Of a stretch of DNA of 58,790 bases, positions 44,728-53,027 are shown in pieces. The notes beneath the pieces were generated by a model. That model made no database searches and had not been told where the DNA came from. It worked only from the letters and a program-made list of their open reading frames with translations. This stretch comes from Salinivirgaceae bacterium (GTDB lineage Bacteria; Bacteroidota; Bacteroidia; Bacteroidales; SZUA-534). Location: assembly GCA_017617355.1 (NCBI GenBank), contig JAFZWI010000149.1:1-58790 (forward strand), read 5' to 3'. Position 1 is the first letter of the stretch. Every line of letters starts with the position of its first letter. A program made the translations under genes and the position numbers.

Positions 44728-45807
44728 CTACTCTTTCTTTTTCACATCGCCCGTAATACGCAGAATCTGTTGCGAGTTTTTCGGGTCGTTGCAGATTACT
44801 GTTATCGTTTTGTTCTGCCGGTTCGATTTGCCTGACGAATTGAAAGTTATATCAATAGCCGATGACTCGCCCGGCTTAATAACATCGGCTTTTTTGTTAG
44901 CCGCCGTACAGCCACACGATGTGGTTATTTTTCTGATAATCAAATCCTCATTACCTTTATTGGTGAATGTAAAGGTGTGCGACACTTTTTCACCCTCGGT
45001 TATTGTGCCGAAGTTGAAAATCGGCTCATCGAAAACCATGTGCGGCGCATTTGCCAACTGCTCCTCGGTGTATTTCGAGAAGTCCTCCTCTATTGTTGCG
45101 CTAACCGACAACAAGTTCTTGTTGCTGTTGGTTTCGCCGTTGAGAGCCAGAACAACCTTGTCCATTACAAAACCCCACTCCTTGCGCTTGGTGGCGTCGT
45201 ATTCAATCACAATCAAGCCTTTAGAGTTGGGTTGAAGTGTCTCGGGAACCGCCTTGGCTTTAATGTGCGCCGGAACGTTCGCAAAAGTAATCGTCATCGG
45301 GTTGCCGGTCAGGTTGGCAACGCTGGTGCTGTCAACGCGCACCTCAGTGTTCTTAACCTTCAGCAGCGATATGTGGTTGCTTTCAAGATTCAAATCACCA
45401 ATCTTGCGCGGATGCAAGTCTGCAAGCGTCTTTTCGCGCTCAATGACCTTTCCTGTGAAATGAATGGTTGTCAGTTCTGGTTTGCAGTTGGTTGTGATGT
45501 TCACCGACTTGTTGAACGGTCCTGGACGGCCCTGCGGATTGTATGTTGCCGACACATAACCGGTTTTGCCCGGCATTACGGGCTCTTTGGTGTAGTCGGA
45601 TGTTGTGCAACCGCACGACGGCTTTACGCTGGTTATAACCAACGGCTCGTTTCCTGCGTTTGTGAACTCAAATTTATGAGTTGCAGGCCCATCGGCTTCC
45701 TTTATATCACCAAAATCGTACTTCGACTCGGTCCATTTTATAACAGGCTGCGCACTGGCGGCCATTACTGCAAATGCCGACACAAGTGTGAATAATAACT
45801 TTTTCAT
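44728..45807 (-). CDS. Exported protein with two DUF1573 domains
   Basis: This 359-aa protein has a signal peptide (LVSAFAVMAASAQ). Two Ig-like DUF1573 domains are present, at about 22-125 and 250-355. Each has the pattern FGDI or FGTI, then FEFTN or FTFTN, then a CGCT motif (KPSCGCTT and TTSCGCTA), then PGKTG or PGESS. A spacer of about 120 residues separates them. DUF1573 proteins are periplasmic or surface beta-sandwich proteins common in Bacteroidota with no settled function; the paired Cys in CGC could bind metal or be redox active. It is a single gene with good promoter and terminator signals. Confidence 0.9.
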   Translation of the reverse strand: MKKLLFTLVSAFAVMAASAQPVIKWTESKYDFGDIKEADGPATHKFEFTNAGNEPLVITSVKPSCGCTTSDYTKEPVMPGKTGYVSATYNPQGRPGPFNKSVNITTNCKPELTTIHFTGKVIEREKTLADLHPRKIGDLNLESNHISLLKVKNTEVRVDSTSVANLTGNPMTITFANVPAHIKAKAVPETLQPNSKGLIVIEYDATKRKEWGFVMDKVVLALNGETNSNKNLLSVSATIEEDFSKYTEEQLANAPHMVFDEPIFNFGTITEGEKVSHTFTFTNKGNEDLIIRKITTSCGCTAANKKADVIKPGESSAIDITFNSSGKSNRQNKTITVICNDPKNSQQILRITGDVKKKE

Positions 45808-45830
45808 ACTCTTATATTTTTTACAAAACG

Positions 45831-45859
45831 CAAATGTAAGAATCTTATTACGTCCTCAA
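45831..45859 (-). promoter_or_regulatory. Promoter of the DUF1573 gene
   Basis: On the minus strand a TTG at -33 (45859-45857) and TACATTTG at -7 (45838-45831) are 18 nt apart, just upstream of the ATG at 45807. Confidence 0.55.
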
Positions 45860-45902
45860 CTTTTTTTAGACGTGTGGCACATTTTGTTTTGTGAAAGTAT
45901 GC

Positions 45903-45935
45903 AAATAAAAAAGAACCGCCATTTCTGACGGTTCT
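45903..45935 (-). terminator. Terminator of the DUF805 gene
   Basis: On the minus strand AGAACCG and CGGTTCT form a stem, followed by TTTTTATTTG, 25 bp after the stop codon at 45960. Confidence 0.8.
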
Positions 45936-45959
45936 CATTCATAATTTCTATTCAATCTG

Positions 45960-46298
45960 CTATTTACTTGGCATGAACGACAAGATGAACAGAATCAAAC
46001 CACCAATGCCTGGAATGAACGCTATCAGAAGCAACCATGGTGAAAATCCTCCGTCACGCAAACGGCGGCACCACATTGCAAGGCACGGGATAAAAATAGC
46101 CAATCCGAACACAGCCATCAATGCACCGAATATTACTGCCAAAGCTGTAATACCGCTTGTGATGCCGACAAATAACAGAATCCACAAAATAAATTCAAGA
46201 AGCATCAAGCTTAAGAATGTAAGCCAAAACTCCTTTACAGTTGTCTTTCCAGAAAAATTAAAATAGTTCGAAAAGAATTTTTTGATAAGTTTAACCAT
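45960..46298 (-). CDS. DUF805 family small membrane protein
   Basis: This 112-aa protein starts with the FSGKTTVKEFWLTFL pattern (family consensus: GRaxRxEFW) and has three to four hydrophobic helices. The conserved stretch RRLRDGGFSPW is the family hallmark. Members are inner-membrane proteins of unknown function, often near stress or envelope genes. It has its own promoter with an inverted repeat between and across the -33 and -7 elements, and its own terminator. Confidence 0.88.
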   Translation of the reverse strand: MVKLIKKFFSNYFNFSGKTTVKEFWLTFLSLMLLEFILWILLFVGITSGITALAVIFGALMAVFGLAIFIPCLAMWCRRLRDGGFSPWLLLIAFIPGIGGLILFILSFMPSK

Positions 46299-46322
46299 AG
46301 TACATAGTTTTTAAAGTTCAGT

Positions 46323-46353
46323 CAAACATAACCATTTGCTTTCACAAAAGCAA
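46323..46353 (-). promoter_or_regulatory. Promoter of the DUF805 gene with overlapping inverted repeat
   Basis: On the minus strand TTG (46353-46351) and TATGTTTG (46330-46323) are spaced by 20 nt. The inverted repeat TTGCTTT/AAAGCAA (46336-46342 and 46347-46353) fills most of the spacer and includes the -33 TTG, as an operator would. Confidence 0.5.
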
Positions 46354-46463
46354 CTGTTTTAATCATTTTATCTAAAAACGAAACACAACAAAGAATACAA
46401 GAAACTAAAATTCAGCGCAATACAACCAGGAAAACCAAGTTTGCCAACAAATGCACACAACCT

Positions 46464-46496
46464 TTGACAAAATGTTACGGATTATATTACATTTGC
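46464..46496 (+). promoter_or_regulatory. Promoter of the 288-aa exported protein gene
   Basis: TTTG at -33 (46464-46467) and TACATTTG at -7 (46489-46496) are 21 nt apart, 26 bp before the ATG at 46523. This is one of the two best Bacteroidota-type promoters in the window. Confidence 0.65.
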
Positions 46497-46522
46497 CACT
46501 CTAAATTTTAAAAGATAGAACT

Positions 46523-47389
46523 ATGAAGAAATTATTCGCATTAATGCTGGTTGGAGCGTTCGCTTACAATGCACAGGCTCAACAAGCCGTCGGCCGTCCC
46601 GAAAGTTTGAAACGTTTTCAAAACACAACAACAATGGTTGTGCTCGACAACAATCCTCTTCTGGAGTACAACTCCCAGATTGAGGAAGCAGTGAAAAAAC
46701 ACTGGGACATTAGCAAATATGAAATGGTGCGTTTCTCGAGCGCCGAATGGGAGACAGCGCGTAAAGATTCATCAAAATCGTTCATAATCCGCAACACTGT
46801 ATATAACGACAAAGACCAGACAAAATCGAAGTTCGACTACCTCTGCGTTGAGCTTGGCGGCAACTACGACTTTGTACGTCAGATGCCCGACATTGCCTCG
46901 GTTCCAATCTGCTACCATGGTGTTGAGGAAAGCTCTTACGGCTACAAACTCGGTCTGCTCTGCCGTTTCCTGCAGAACCACATCAAACTGACAACCGAGA
47001 ATCCGCAACTCACAAGCAAAAACATCTTGAAATACTACAACTCACAAATGGCCGACATTCACGACAAAACCCTCTACCTGGTTAAAGAGGAACTGAATCC
47101 CGACCTTAGCACTGAGGCGCAGATAAAAGCCGTTTATCCGTACAAGTTCAAGATTGTGTCACGCGAGGAGGTTGAGGCCGCTATCGACCGCAAAGACCCC
47201 GATGTAGTGCTGCTGCACAAAGTAGGTCCCGAGGGCACACGCAAAAAAGAGGTTCGCTGCTACAAGGTGATTGTAGGCGCCGCCGATGCCCGTCTGTACT
47301 ACTTCTCATGGCACATGATAAGCGATAAAGCCAAAGAAGGAATGCTTGCAAAAGATTTCAAGAAACTGGCAAAAGCGAAGAAAAAATAA
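46523..47389 (+). CDS. Exported conserved protein of unknown function
   Basis: This 288-aa protein has a signal peptide (LFALMLVGAFAYNAQAQ). No family is recognised. The mature part begins with FQNTTTMVVLDNNPLLEYNS, continues as mixed alpha/beta (KHWDISKYEMVRFSSAEWE) and ends in a Lys-rich helix (AKDFKKLAKAKKK). It has no lipobox and no transmembrane helix after the signal, so a soluble periplasmic protein is likely. It is strongly promoted, and the SiaB-like gene follows 84 bp downstream in the same direction with no terminator in between, so both may share a transcript. Confidence 0.75.
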   Translation: MKKLFALMLVGAFAYNAQAQQAVGRPESLKRFQNTTTMVVLDNNPLLEYNSQIEEAVKKHWDISKYEMVRFSSAEWETARKDSSKSFIIRNTVYNDKDQTKSKFDYLCVELGGNYDFVRQMPDIASVPICYHGVEESSYGYKLGLLCRFLQNHIKLTTENPQLTSKNILKYYNSQMADIHDKTLYLVKEELNPDLSTEAQIKAVYPYKFKIVSREEVEAAIDRKDPDVVLLHKVGPEGTRKKEVRCYKVIVGAADARLYYFSWHMISDKAKEGMLAKDFKKLAKAKKK

Positions 47390-47473
47390 TGCCAAATAAA
47401 AATTTCACCGATTTAAAAAAATTCTATTTTTATCAATCGTAACAAAAAAAACAAACGCATATTTTAAACAATT

Positions 47474-48049
47474 ATGAGTGCCGATATAAATCTTATAAAA
47501 TCAGTTCTTTCGTTGCACGATGAAATGGCGAGCAACGGTTTCTCGTTAGTTTACGAAGGCGAATTCAGCCACGAGGTTATGAAGATGTTCACCTCAATGG
47601 CCGAGCGTGATATGGACAAATCGAACGAGGACAAGTCTGTGAAACGCAAAGTGTTCCACGTTATGGTTGAGTGCCTGCAAAATATGACCAAACACTCCGA
47701 TGATGTTGACCGCAACGACGGTGTGGGCAATGGTCTGTTCATTGTCGGCAAGAAAGACGGATATTGGAGCGTTATCACCGCTAACAAGATTCTGACTGAA
47801 AAAATTGAAGGTTTGAAGGCATCCATTGACAACATCAACGGCTTAAACAAAGAAGACCTTAACGCGCTGTATAAGAAGCAGATTCGCGAAGGTTCTCTTT
47901 CTGAGAAGGGCGGCGCAGGACTCGGCCTTATCGATATTGCCCGCAAGACTGGCCGTCAGCTTGAGTATCAGTTCCTGCCTTTGGAGGACAAGACAAACCA
48001 TTTCTTCCTGCTGAAGGTTAGAATCGACTCAAAACCTGATGAAGAATAA
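47474..48049 (+). CDS. SiaB-like GHKL-fold protein kinase
   Basis: This 191-aa cytosolic protein fits the SiaB/DUF6272 family. The ATP-binding N-box is MVECLQNMTKHS (E66, N70, H74) and the G-box is GGAGLGLIDIARKTG (146-160). In Pseudomonas SiaB phosphorylates SiaC, which in turn controls the diguanylate cyclase SiaD, while SiaA is the opposing phosphatase. Here the next gene is a nucleotide cyclase, a striking parallel, but no SiaC- or SiaA-like gene is in the window. A strong terminator separates it from the cyclase. The function is inferred from family and context only. Confidence 0.8.
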   Translation: MSADINLIKSVLSLHDEMASNGFSLVYEGEFSHEVMKMFTSMAERDMDKSNEDKSVKRKVFHVMVECLQNMTKHSDDVDRNDGVGNGLFIVGKKDGYWSVITANKILTEKIEGLKASIDNINGLNKEDLNALYKKQIREGSLSEKGGAGLGLIDIARKTGRQLEYQFLPLEDKTNHFFLLKVRIDSKPDEE

Positions 48050-48070
48050 TACAGAAACAGAATATTCTAG

Positions 48071-48096
48071 AAAGGCGGTTTGCGACCGCCTTTTTT
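48071..48096 (+). terminator. Terminator after the SiaB-like gene
   Basis: AAAGGCGGT pairs with ACCGCCTTT around a five-base loop, followed by a run of T residues, 21 bp after the stop codon at 48049. Confidence 0.88.
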
Positions 48097-48150
48097 GTAT
48101 AGTTGTATTTGTCGGAAAGATTGCATAAATAGCAGACGTATACTTTTACC

Positions 48151-49374
48151 ATGCCGATATTGGAGATAAATATCACAATGCTTGCCGGACTGATAGCTCT
48201 GCTGTTGCTTTCGTTGACTTTGCTTGTGTTGTATGTAAGGACCGGCAAAGAGAACGCAAAATTCGGCGTCAGACTAAAGAAACTTGCCGACGAGAATGAG
48301 CGTCTGCGACAGTTATCGCTCGCAGGCACTGAGACTTGTGTTATGCTGATTTTCGACCAAAACAAAGAACTGAAATATGTGAACGAGCAGTTCAAACACC
48401 TGTATCACACCGACGAGCAATCGTACATCAACACCGTTGGCCGGACAATGTCTGACTATCTGAAATGGAGCGGTTACACCGAGTCGTTCATCATCGACAG
48501 CCGTAAGACATTCATCGGAAAGGCCGAAAACACAAAAGGAAAAGCTATTTGGAAACAGATAACCATAACGCCAAACACCGACGAGCGCGGCAATACCAAT
48601 TATATTGTAGTTGAGGTTGACATAACAAGCGTGAAAGAGACCGAACTGCAACTTCAGGCGCAGAAGAAACGTTCCGACGAGCTGCTGCTTAACATGCTTC
48701 CGTCGGAGATTGTAGAGGAATTGAAAGTAAAAGGAGCGGCCACACCACGCGTCTACCGCAGCGCATCGGTACTTTTCGCCGACATTAAGAACTTCACCCG
48801 CTGGGCTGAGAGCTTGTCGCCACACGAACTGCTCGACACGCTACAGAATCTGTTTTCGGAATTTGACGATGTGCTGGCTGCCAACTATATCGAAAAAATC
48901 AAGACGATAGGCGACGCCTACATGTGCGCCGGCGGCTTACCTATGAAAAACAACAGACACCCGTTCAACATAGTGCTGGCTGCGTTTGGCTTGCAACAAG
49001 CCATTACCCGCCTCGACGAGCGCCGCGCCCGTGAAGGTGGCGAGCCCTGGCTGATGCGTATAGGCATACACACCGGAGCTGTAATAACCGGAGTGGTTGG
49101 AAAAACCCGCACCGTTTATGACATGTGGGGCGACACCGTAAACATTGCAAACCGGCTTGAATCGGCCTGCGACCCGGGACGCATCAATGTGTCGGAAGCA
49201 ACATACCTTATAATAAAAGACTATTTTGAGTGTGAATACCGCGGTAAAATTCCAGCCAAGCATAAAGGCGAAATAGACATGTATTTTGTCAACAGATTGA
49301 AACCGGAATACTCAGCCGATGAATCAGGTTTTGTACCCAACGCCGCATTCAACAACATGCTGTCAAACTTATAG
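48151..49374 (+). CDS. Membrane-anchored PAS-class III adenylate cyclase
   Basis: This 407-aa protein has one N-terminal transmembrane helix (about 9-29) and a short coiled coil. A PAS domain follows at about 58-165 (LIFDQNKELKYVNEQF), then a signalling-helix linker (LLLNMLPSEIVEELK), then a class III cyclase domain at about 200-385. The metal aspartates are D211 (FADIKNF) and D255 (GDAYM). The purine-selecting residues are K251 and D324 (YDMWG), the adenylate-cyclase pair, and the transition-state residues are N331 and R335. All are present, so it should make cAMP. The PAS domain probably senses a ligand or redox state. Its place after the SiaB-like gene suggests linked regulation. Confidence 0.9.
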   Translation: MPILEINITMLAGLIALLLLSLTLLVLYVRTGKENAKFGVRLKKLADENERLRQLSLAGTETCVMLIFDQNKELKYVNEQFKHLYHTDEQSYINTVGRTMSDYLKWSGYTESFIIDSRKTFIGKAENTKGKAIWKQITITPNTDERGNTNYIVVEVDITSVKETELQLQAQKKRSDELLLNMLPSEIVEELKVKGAATPRVYRSASVLFADIKNFTRWAESLSPHELLDTLQNLFSEFDDVLAANYIEKIKTIGDAYMCAGGLPMKNNRHPFNIVLAAFGLQQAITRLDERRAREGGEPWLMRIGIHTGAVITGVVGKTRTVYDMWGDTVNIANRLESACDPGRINVSEATYLIIKDYFECEYRGKIPAKHKGEIDMYFVNRLKPEYSADESGFVPNAAFNNMLSNL

Positions 49375-49464
49375 ACAAGACATTGTTTTACAGCTATTTC
49401 AGCTGCATAAAACAACACCATAAACTTTTTTCACTGCCTATCGGCAGGGTTGCAAAAAATAATA

Positions 49465-49472
49465 TATATTTG
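49465..49472 (+). promoter_or_regulatory. Candidate -7 element for tRNA-Leu
   Basis: TATATTTG matches TAnnTTTG and ends 14 bp before the mature tRNA 5' end, followed by CACCGC as at 29617. Confidence 0.5.
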
Positions 49473-49486
49473 CACCGCTTTCAGCC

Positions 49487-49568
49487 GCGGGTGTGGCGTA
49501 ATTGGTAGCCGCGCTAGACTTAGGATCTAGTGCCGTGAGGCGTGGGGGTTCGAGTCCCTTCATCCGCA
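49487..49568 (+). tRNA. tRNA-Leu (anticodon UAG)
   Basis: The acceptor stem GCGGGTG pairs with CATCCGC, the anticodon stem CTAGA/TCTAG holds loop CTTAGGA, giving anticodon TAG (Leu, CUA). A long variable arm (TGCCGTGAGGCG) marks it as class II, and the T-loop TTCGAGT is normal. The discriminator is A and CCA is not encoded. A promoter box lies upstream and a terminator follows. Confidence 0.95.
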
Positions 49569-49580
49569 CATATAATCTAC

Positions 49581-49613
49581 AACCGCCTTCCGTATTTCGG
49601 TTGGCGGCTTTTT
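49581..49613 (+). terminator. Terminator after tRNA-Leu
   Basis: ACCGCC pairs with GGCGGT-like GGCGG across an inner CCG/CGG helix, followed by CTTTTTAG, 13 bp after the tRNA. Confidence 0.75.
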
Positions 49614-49647
49614 AGTTTTATCTGGATATCACTCAAAAACAAATAAA

Positions 49648-50997
49648 ATGAACATCTCAAGAGAAAACATCGATGAACTGAACGTAGTTGTAACAGTGAA
49701 AGTTGACAAAACAGACTACGCCGAGACAGTGGAAAAAAGCATTAAGGACTATCGCAAGAAAGTAAATCTCAACGGATTCCGTCCGGGGAACGCACCACTG
49801 GGACTTGTAAAGAAAATGTACGGAAAGGCCATTCTTTGGGACGAGCTGAACCGTATTGTGTCGAAAAATCTGATGGAATATATCAAAAACGAGAAAATCG
49901 ATTTTCTGGGAGAACCGCTACCTAGCACATCGCAAAAGGCTGATATCGACTTGGATAACAAAGAGGAGTTTACCTTCACTTTCGACCTTGGCGTGAAACC
50001 GGCTATCGACCTGAAACTTAGCAAGAAAGACAAACTACCATTCTATAACATCACCGTAAGCGACGAAATGATTAATTCGGCTATTGAAAGCAACTCGTAC
50101 CGCTTCGGAAAAACTGTAGAAGCCGACAACGTTGAGGAGAAAGATTTGGTGAAAGGCACTTTTGAGCAACTGGCCGAAGACGGCAACGTGCTCGAAGGCG
50201 GCATCAAAACTGAGGACGCCCTGTTCGCCGTTGACCGCATTAACGAAGAATCGATTCGCGCACTGGTGATTGGCGCAAAAAAAGGCGACATCATCGACTT
50301 TGACATCACCAAAGCCTTCACAAACAACACTGACCGCGCACAAATGCTGCGCATAACAGCTGCTCAATCGGAGAGCCTAACCGGCAACTTCCGCCTGACA
50401 CTGACAAGCATTAGCCGCCACCAGCCGGCCGAGACGAACCAAGAGCTGTTCGACATGATTTACGGCAAAGGCGTTGTGAACTCGATTGACGAGTACAAGG
50501 CTAAAATCAAAGAGGAGTTCCAAAAGGAGCTTGCAATCCAAAGCAATTTCAAATTCATTATCGACGCCAAGGACAAACTCATCGATAAAACCGATATGAA
50601 ACTGCCTGACGAGTTCTTGAAACGCTGGATTGTTGTTGCCAACGAGAAGACAACAGCCGAGGACGTTGAGAAATCGTATCCAGAGATGCGCAAAGAGTTT
50701 GCATGGCAGCTCATCAAAGGCAAAATAGCAACCGACAACAACATTGTCATCAGCGATAACGACCTGCTTGACGCCGCCAAAGAACAGATTTCGTCGCAGT
50801 TCCGCCAGTATGGCCTTTCAACTCTGCCCGACGAACAACTTACCGAGTTCGCAAAACAATCGCTTTCAAAAGAAGACGAGCGCCAGCATCTGCACGACCG
50901 CAAACTTGACGAGAAGATTGCCGCATGGCTGAAAGAGACCGTCAAAGTTGACGAAAAAGATGTTACAACCCAGGAGTTTAACAATTTGTTCAAATAA
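49648..50997 (+). CDS. tig: Trigger factor (ribosome-associated chaperone)
   Basis: This 449-aa protein has an N-terminal ribosome-binding domain with the signature GFRPGNAP (about 43-50) and a degenerate PPIase region at about 150-245 with few FKBP catalytic residues, as is usual in Bacteroidota. A long helical C-terminal chaperone domain follows. Trigger factor binds nascent chains at the exit tunnel. It is first in the conserved order tig-clpP-clpX, 15 bp before clpP. Confidence 0.95.
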   Translation: MNISRENIDELNVVVTVKVDKTDYAETVEKSIKDYRKKVNLNGFRPGNAPLGLVKKMYGKAILWDELNRIVSKNLMEYIKNEKIDFLGEPLPSTSQKADIDLDNKEEFTFTFDLGVKPAIDLKLSKKDKLPFYNITVSDEMINSAIESNSYRFGKTVEADNVEEKDLVKGTFEQLAEDGNVLEGGIKTEDALFAVDRINEESIRALVIGAKKGDIIDFDITKAFTNNTDRAQMLRITAAQSESLTGNFRLTLTSISRHQPAETNQELFDMIYGKGVVNSIDEYKAKIKEEFQKELAIQSNFKFIIDAKDKLIDKTDMKLPDEFLKRWIVVANEKTTAEDVEKSYPEMRKEFAWQLIKGKIATDNNIVISDNDLLDAAKEQISSQFRQYGLSTLPDEQLTEFAKQSLSKEDERQHLHDRKLDEKIAAWLKETVKVDEKDVTTQEFNNLFK

Positions 50998-51012
50998 TTA
51001 AATATCAGCATT

Positions 51013-51708
51013 ATGTTTCCAAGCGACGAATTTCAGAAATATGCCACTAAACATATAGGTATCAACAGTTTGACCTATCATCGGTATTCTTCGGCAGTGA
51101 ACAGCTACATAACGCCGAACATCATCGAGGAACGCCAACTCAATGTGGCATCGATGGACGTGTTCTCACGCCTAATGATGGACCGCATAATCTTTTTGGG
51201 AGTGCCTATTGACGACGATGTGGCCAACATAATTCAAGCTCAACTTCTGTTCTTGGAAACAACTGATAACGACCGTGATATATCGATTTATTTGAACTCG
51301 CCCGGCGGTTCGGTATATGCTGGACTTGGCATCTACGACACCATGCAGCTTATACGCCCCGATGTATGCACCATTTGCACCGGCATGGCCGCATCGATGG
51401 CCGCTGTGCTGATGACAGCCGGCGCCAAAGGCAAACGCTCGGCTCTCCCCCACTCGCGCATCATGATTCACCAACCGATGGGCGGCGCGCAGGGACAAGC
51501 TTCGGATATTGAGATTACCGCTCAAGAAATTCAAAAATTGAAGAAAGAATTGTACGAAATCATTGCCTATCATTCAGGCCAACCCTATGACAAGGTTTGG
51601 GCCGACAGCGACCGCGACTTCTGGATGACTGCAGCTGAGGCCAAAGAATATGGTATGATTGACGAGATTCTGGAGCGTAAAGCAAGAAAAAGCGATACAA
51701 ACTTGTAA
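51013..51708 (+). CDS. clpP: ATP-dependent Clp protease proteolytic subunit
   Basis: This 231-aa protein has an extended N-terminus (about 35 residues before NIIEERQLNVASMDVFSRL) that is likely processed. The catalytic triad is S128 (GMAASM), H153 (MIHQP) and D202 (DRDFW). The oligomer-forming Gly-rich loop SPGGSVYAG is present. ClpP forms a double heptamer that degrades proteins fed by ClpX. It follows tig closely and is separated from clpX by an intrinsic terminator. Confidence 0.97.
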   Translation: MFPSDEFQKYATKHIGINSLTYHRYSSAVNSYITPNIIEERQLNVASMDVFSRLMMDRIIFLGVPIDDDVANIIQAQLLFLETTDNDRDISIYLNSPGGSVYAGLGIYDTMQLIRPDVCTICTGMAASMAAVLMTAGAKGKRSALPHSRIMIHQPMGGAQGQASDIEITAQEIQKLKKELYEIIAYHSGQPYDKVWADSDRDFWMTAAEAKEYGMIDEILERKARKSDTNL

Positions 51709-51728
51709 TCAGGCTTAACTATCAAAAT

Positions 51729-51765
51729 GGAATAGAGCGTCCCAAGGACATCTATTCCGTTTTTT
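51729..51765 (+). terminator. Intrinsic terminator between clpP and clpX
   Basis: GGAATAGA pairs with TCTATTCC, with an inner GTCC/GGAC helix around CAA, followed by GTTTTTT. It sits 21 bp after clpP and 28 bp before the clpX start, so it probably reduces read-through into clpX. Confidence 0.85.
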
Positions 51766-51792
51766 GTCTATAACAATCTAACATACAACGTT

Positions 51793-53025
51793 TTGAAAGA
51801 CAATTCCACAATAGAAAAATGTTCGTTTTGCGGCCGCTCGCGCAACGATGTACGCCTGCTGATAACCGGTGTGTCGGGTTTTATATGTGACGACTGCGCC
51901 ATTCAAGCAAACGAGATAGTTGCCGAGAGTCTGGGCAAACCTCAGACTTTCAACCTCAACGGCAAAAACCTGCTGAAACCCATTGAGATAAAGGAATTTC
52001 TTGACCAGTATGTGATTGGGCAGGACGAAGCTAAAAAATATCTATCGGTGGCCGTCTACAACCATTACAAGCGGCTAGCACAGAAAAAGACCAAAGACGA
52101 TGTCGAAATTGAGAAATCGAACATCATTCTGGTTGGTGAGACCGGTACTGGCAAAACATTACTGGCCAGAACAATAGCAAAAATGTTGCATGTACCGTTC
52201 ACTATTGTCGATGCCACGGTGCTCACCGAAGCCGGCTATGTGGGCGAGGACATCGAGAGCATTCTGACACGCCTGCTTCAAGCCGCCGACTACGATGTGA
52301 AAGCCGCCGAATGCGGCATCGTCTTTATCGACGAGATTGATAAGATTGCCCGCAAAGGCGACAACCCGTCAATAACCCGCGATGTGAGCGGCGAGGGCGT
52401 TCAACAGGGTTTGCTTAAGTTGCTCGAAGGCTCGGTGGTGAACGTTCCGCCACAAGGCGGCCGCAAGCACCCCGACCAAAAGATGATTCCGGTTGACACA
52501 AAGAACATCCTGTTCATCTGCGGCGGCGCTTTTGACGGCATTGATAAAAAAATAGCACAGCGACTTAACACTCAGATAATTGGCTACAAAAAAGCCGATG
52601 AGACACAACAAGTCGACCGCAAGAATATGCTGCAATATGTGGCACCGCAAGACTTGAAAGCCTTTGGCCTAATTCCTGAAATAATCGGCCGTTTGCCAGT
52701 GCTCACATATCTTAACCCATTGGACCGCACCGCTTTACGCAATATCCTAACCGAACCGAAAAACGCCATTGTGAAGCAATATGTGAAACTGTTCGAGATT
52801 GACGGCATCAAACTTTCGTTCAGCGAAGAAACATTTGAATATATTGTGGATAAGGCCGTTGAATTCAAACTTGGCGCACGCGGACTGCGTTCAATCTGCG
52901 AGGTGATTATGAACGACGCGATGTTTGAAATGCCGTCGGAAAAGGTGACAGAGTTCAATGTCACGCTTGAATACGCTAAGGAAAAACTCGACCGCGCCAA
53001 CCTGCACAAACTGCAACTTCAATAG
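51793..53025 (+). CDS. clpX: Clp protease ATP-binding subunit ClpX
   Basis: This 410-aa AAA+ unfoldase has an N-terminal zinc-binding domain with C10, C13, C32 and C35 (CSFCG and CDDC). It also has Walker A GETGTGKT (115-122), pore loop GYVG (149-152), Walker B IVFIDE (176-181) and a sensor-2 [10 protein letters not shown]. The start is a TTG at 51793; no in-frame ATG precedes the zinc domain (the nearest ATG at 51819 is out of frame). A weak start codon together with the upstream terminator suggests expression kept below clpP. It recognises tagged substrates and threads them into ClpP. pcm follows after 2 bp. Confidence 0.96.
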   Translation: MKDNSTIEKCSFCGRSRNDVRLLITGVSGFICDDCAIQANEIVAESLGKPQTFNLNGKNLLKPIEIKEFLDQYVIGQDEAKKYLSVAVYNHYKRLAQKKTKDDVEIEKSNIILVGETGTGKTLLARTIAKMLHVPFTIVDATVLTEAGYVGEDIESILTRLLQAADYDVKAAECGIVFIDEIDKIARKGDNPSITRDVSGEGVQQGLLKLLEGSVVNVPPQGGRKHPDQKMIPVDTKNILFICGGAFDGIDKKIAQRLNTQIIGYKKADETQQVDRKNMLQYVAPQDLKAFGLIPEIIGRLPVLTYLNPLDRTALRNILTEPKNAIVKQYVKLFEIDGIKLSFSEETFEYIVDKAVEFKLGARGLRSICEVIMNDAMFEMPSEKVTEFNVTLEYAKEKLDRANLHKLQLQ

Positions 53026-53027
53026 TT

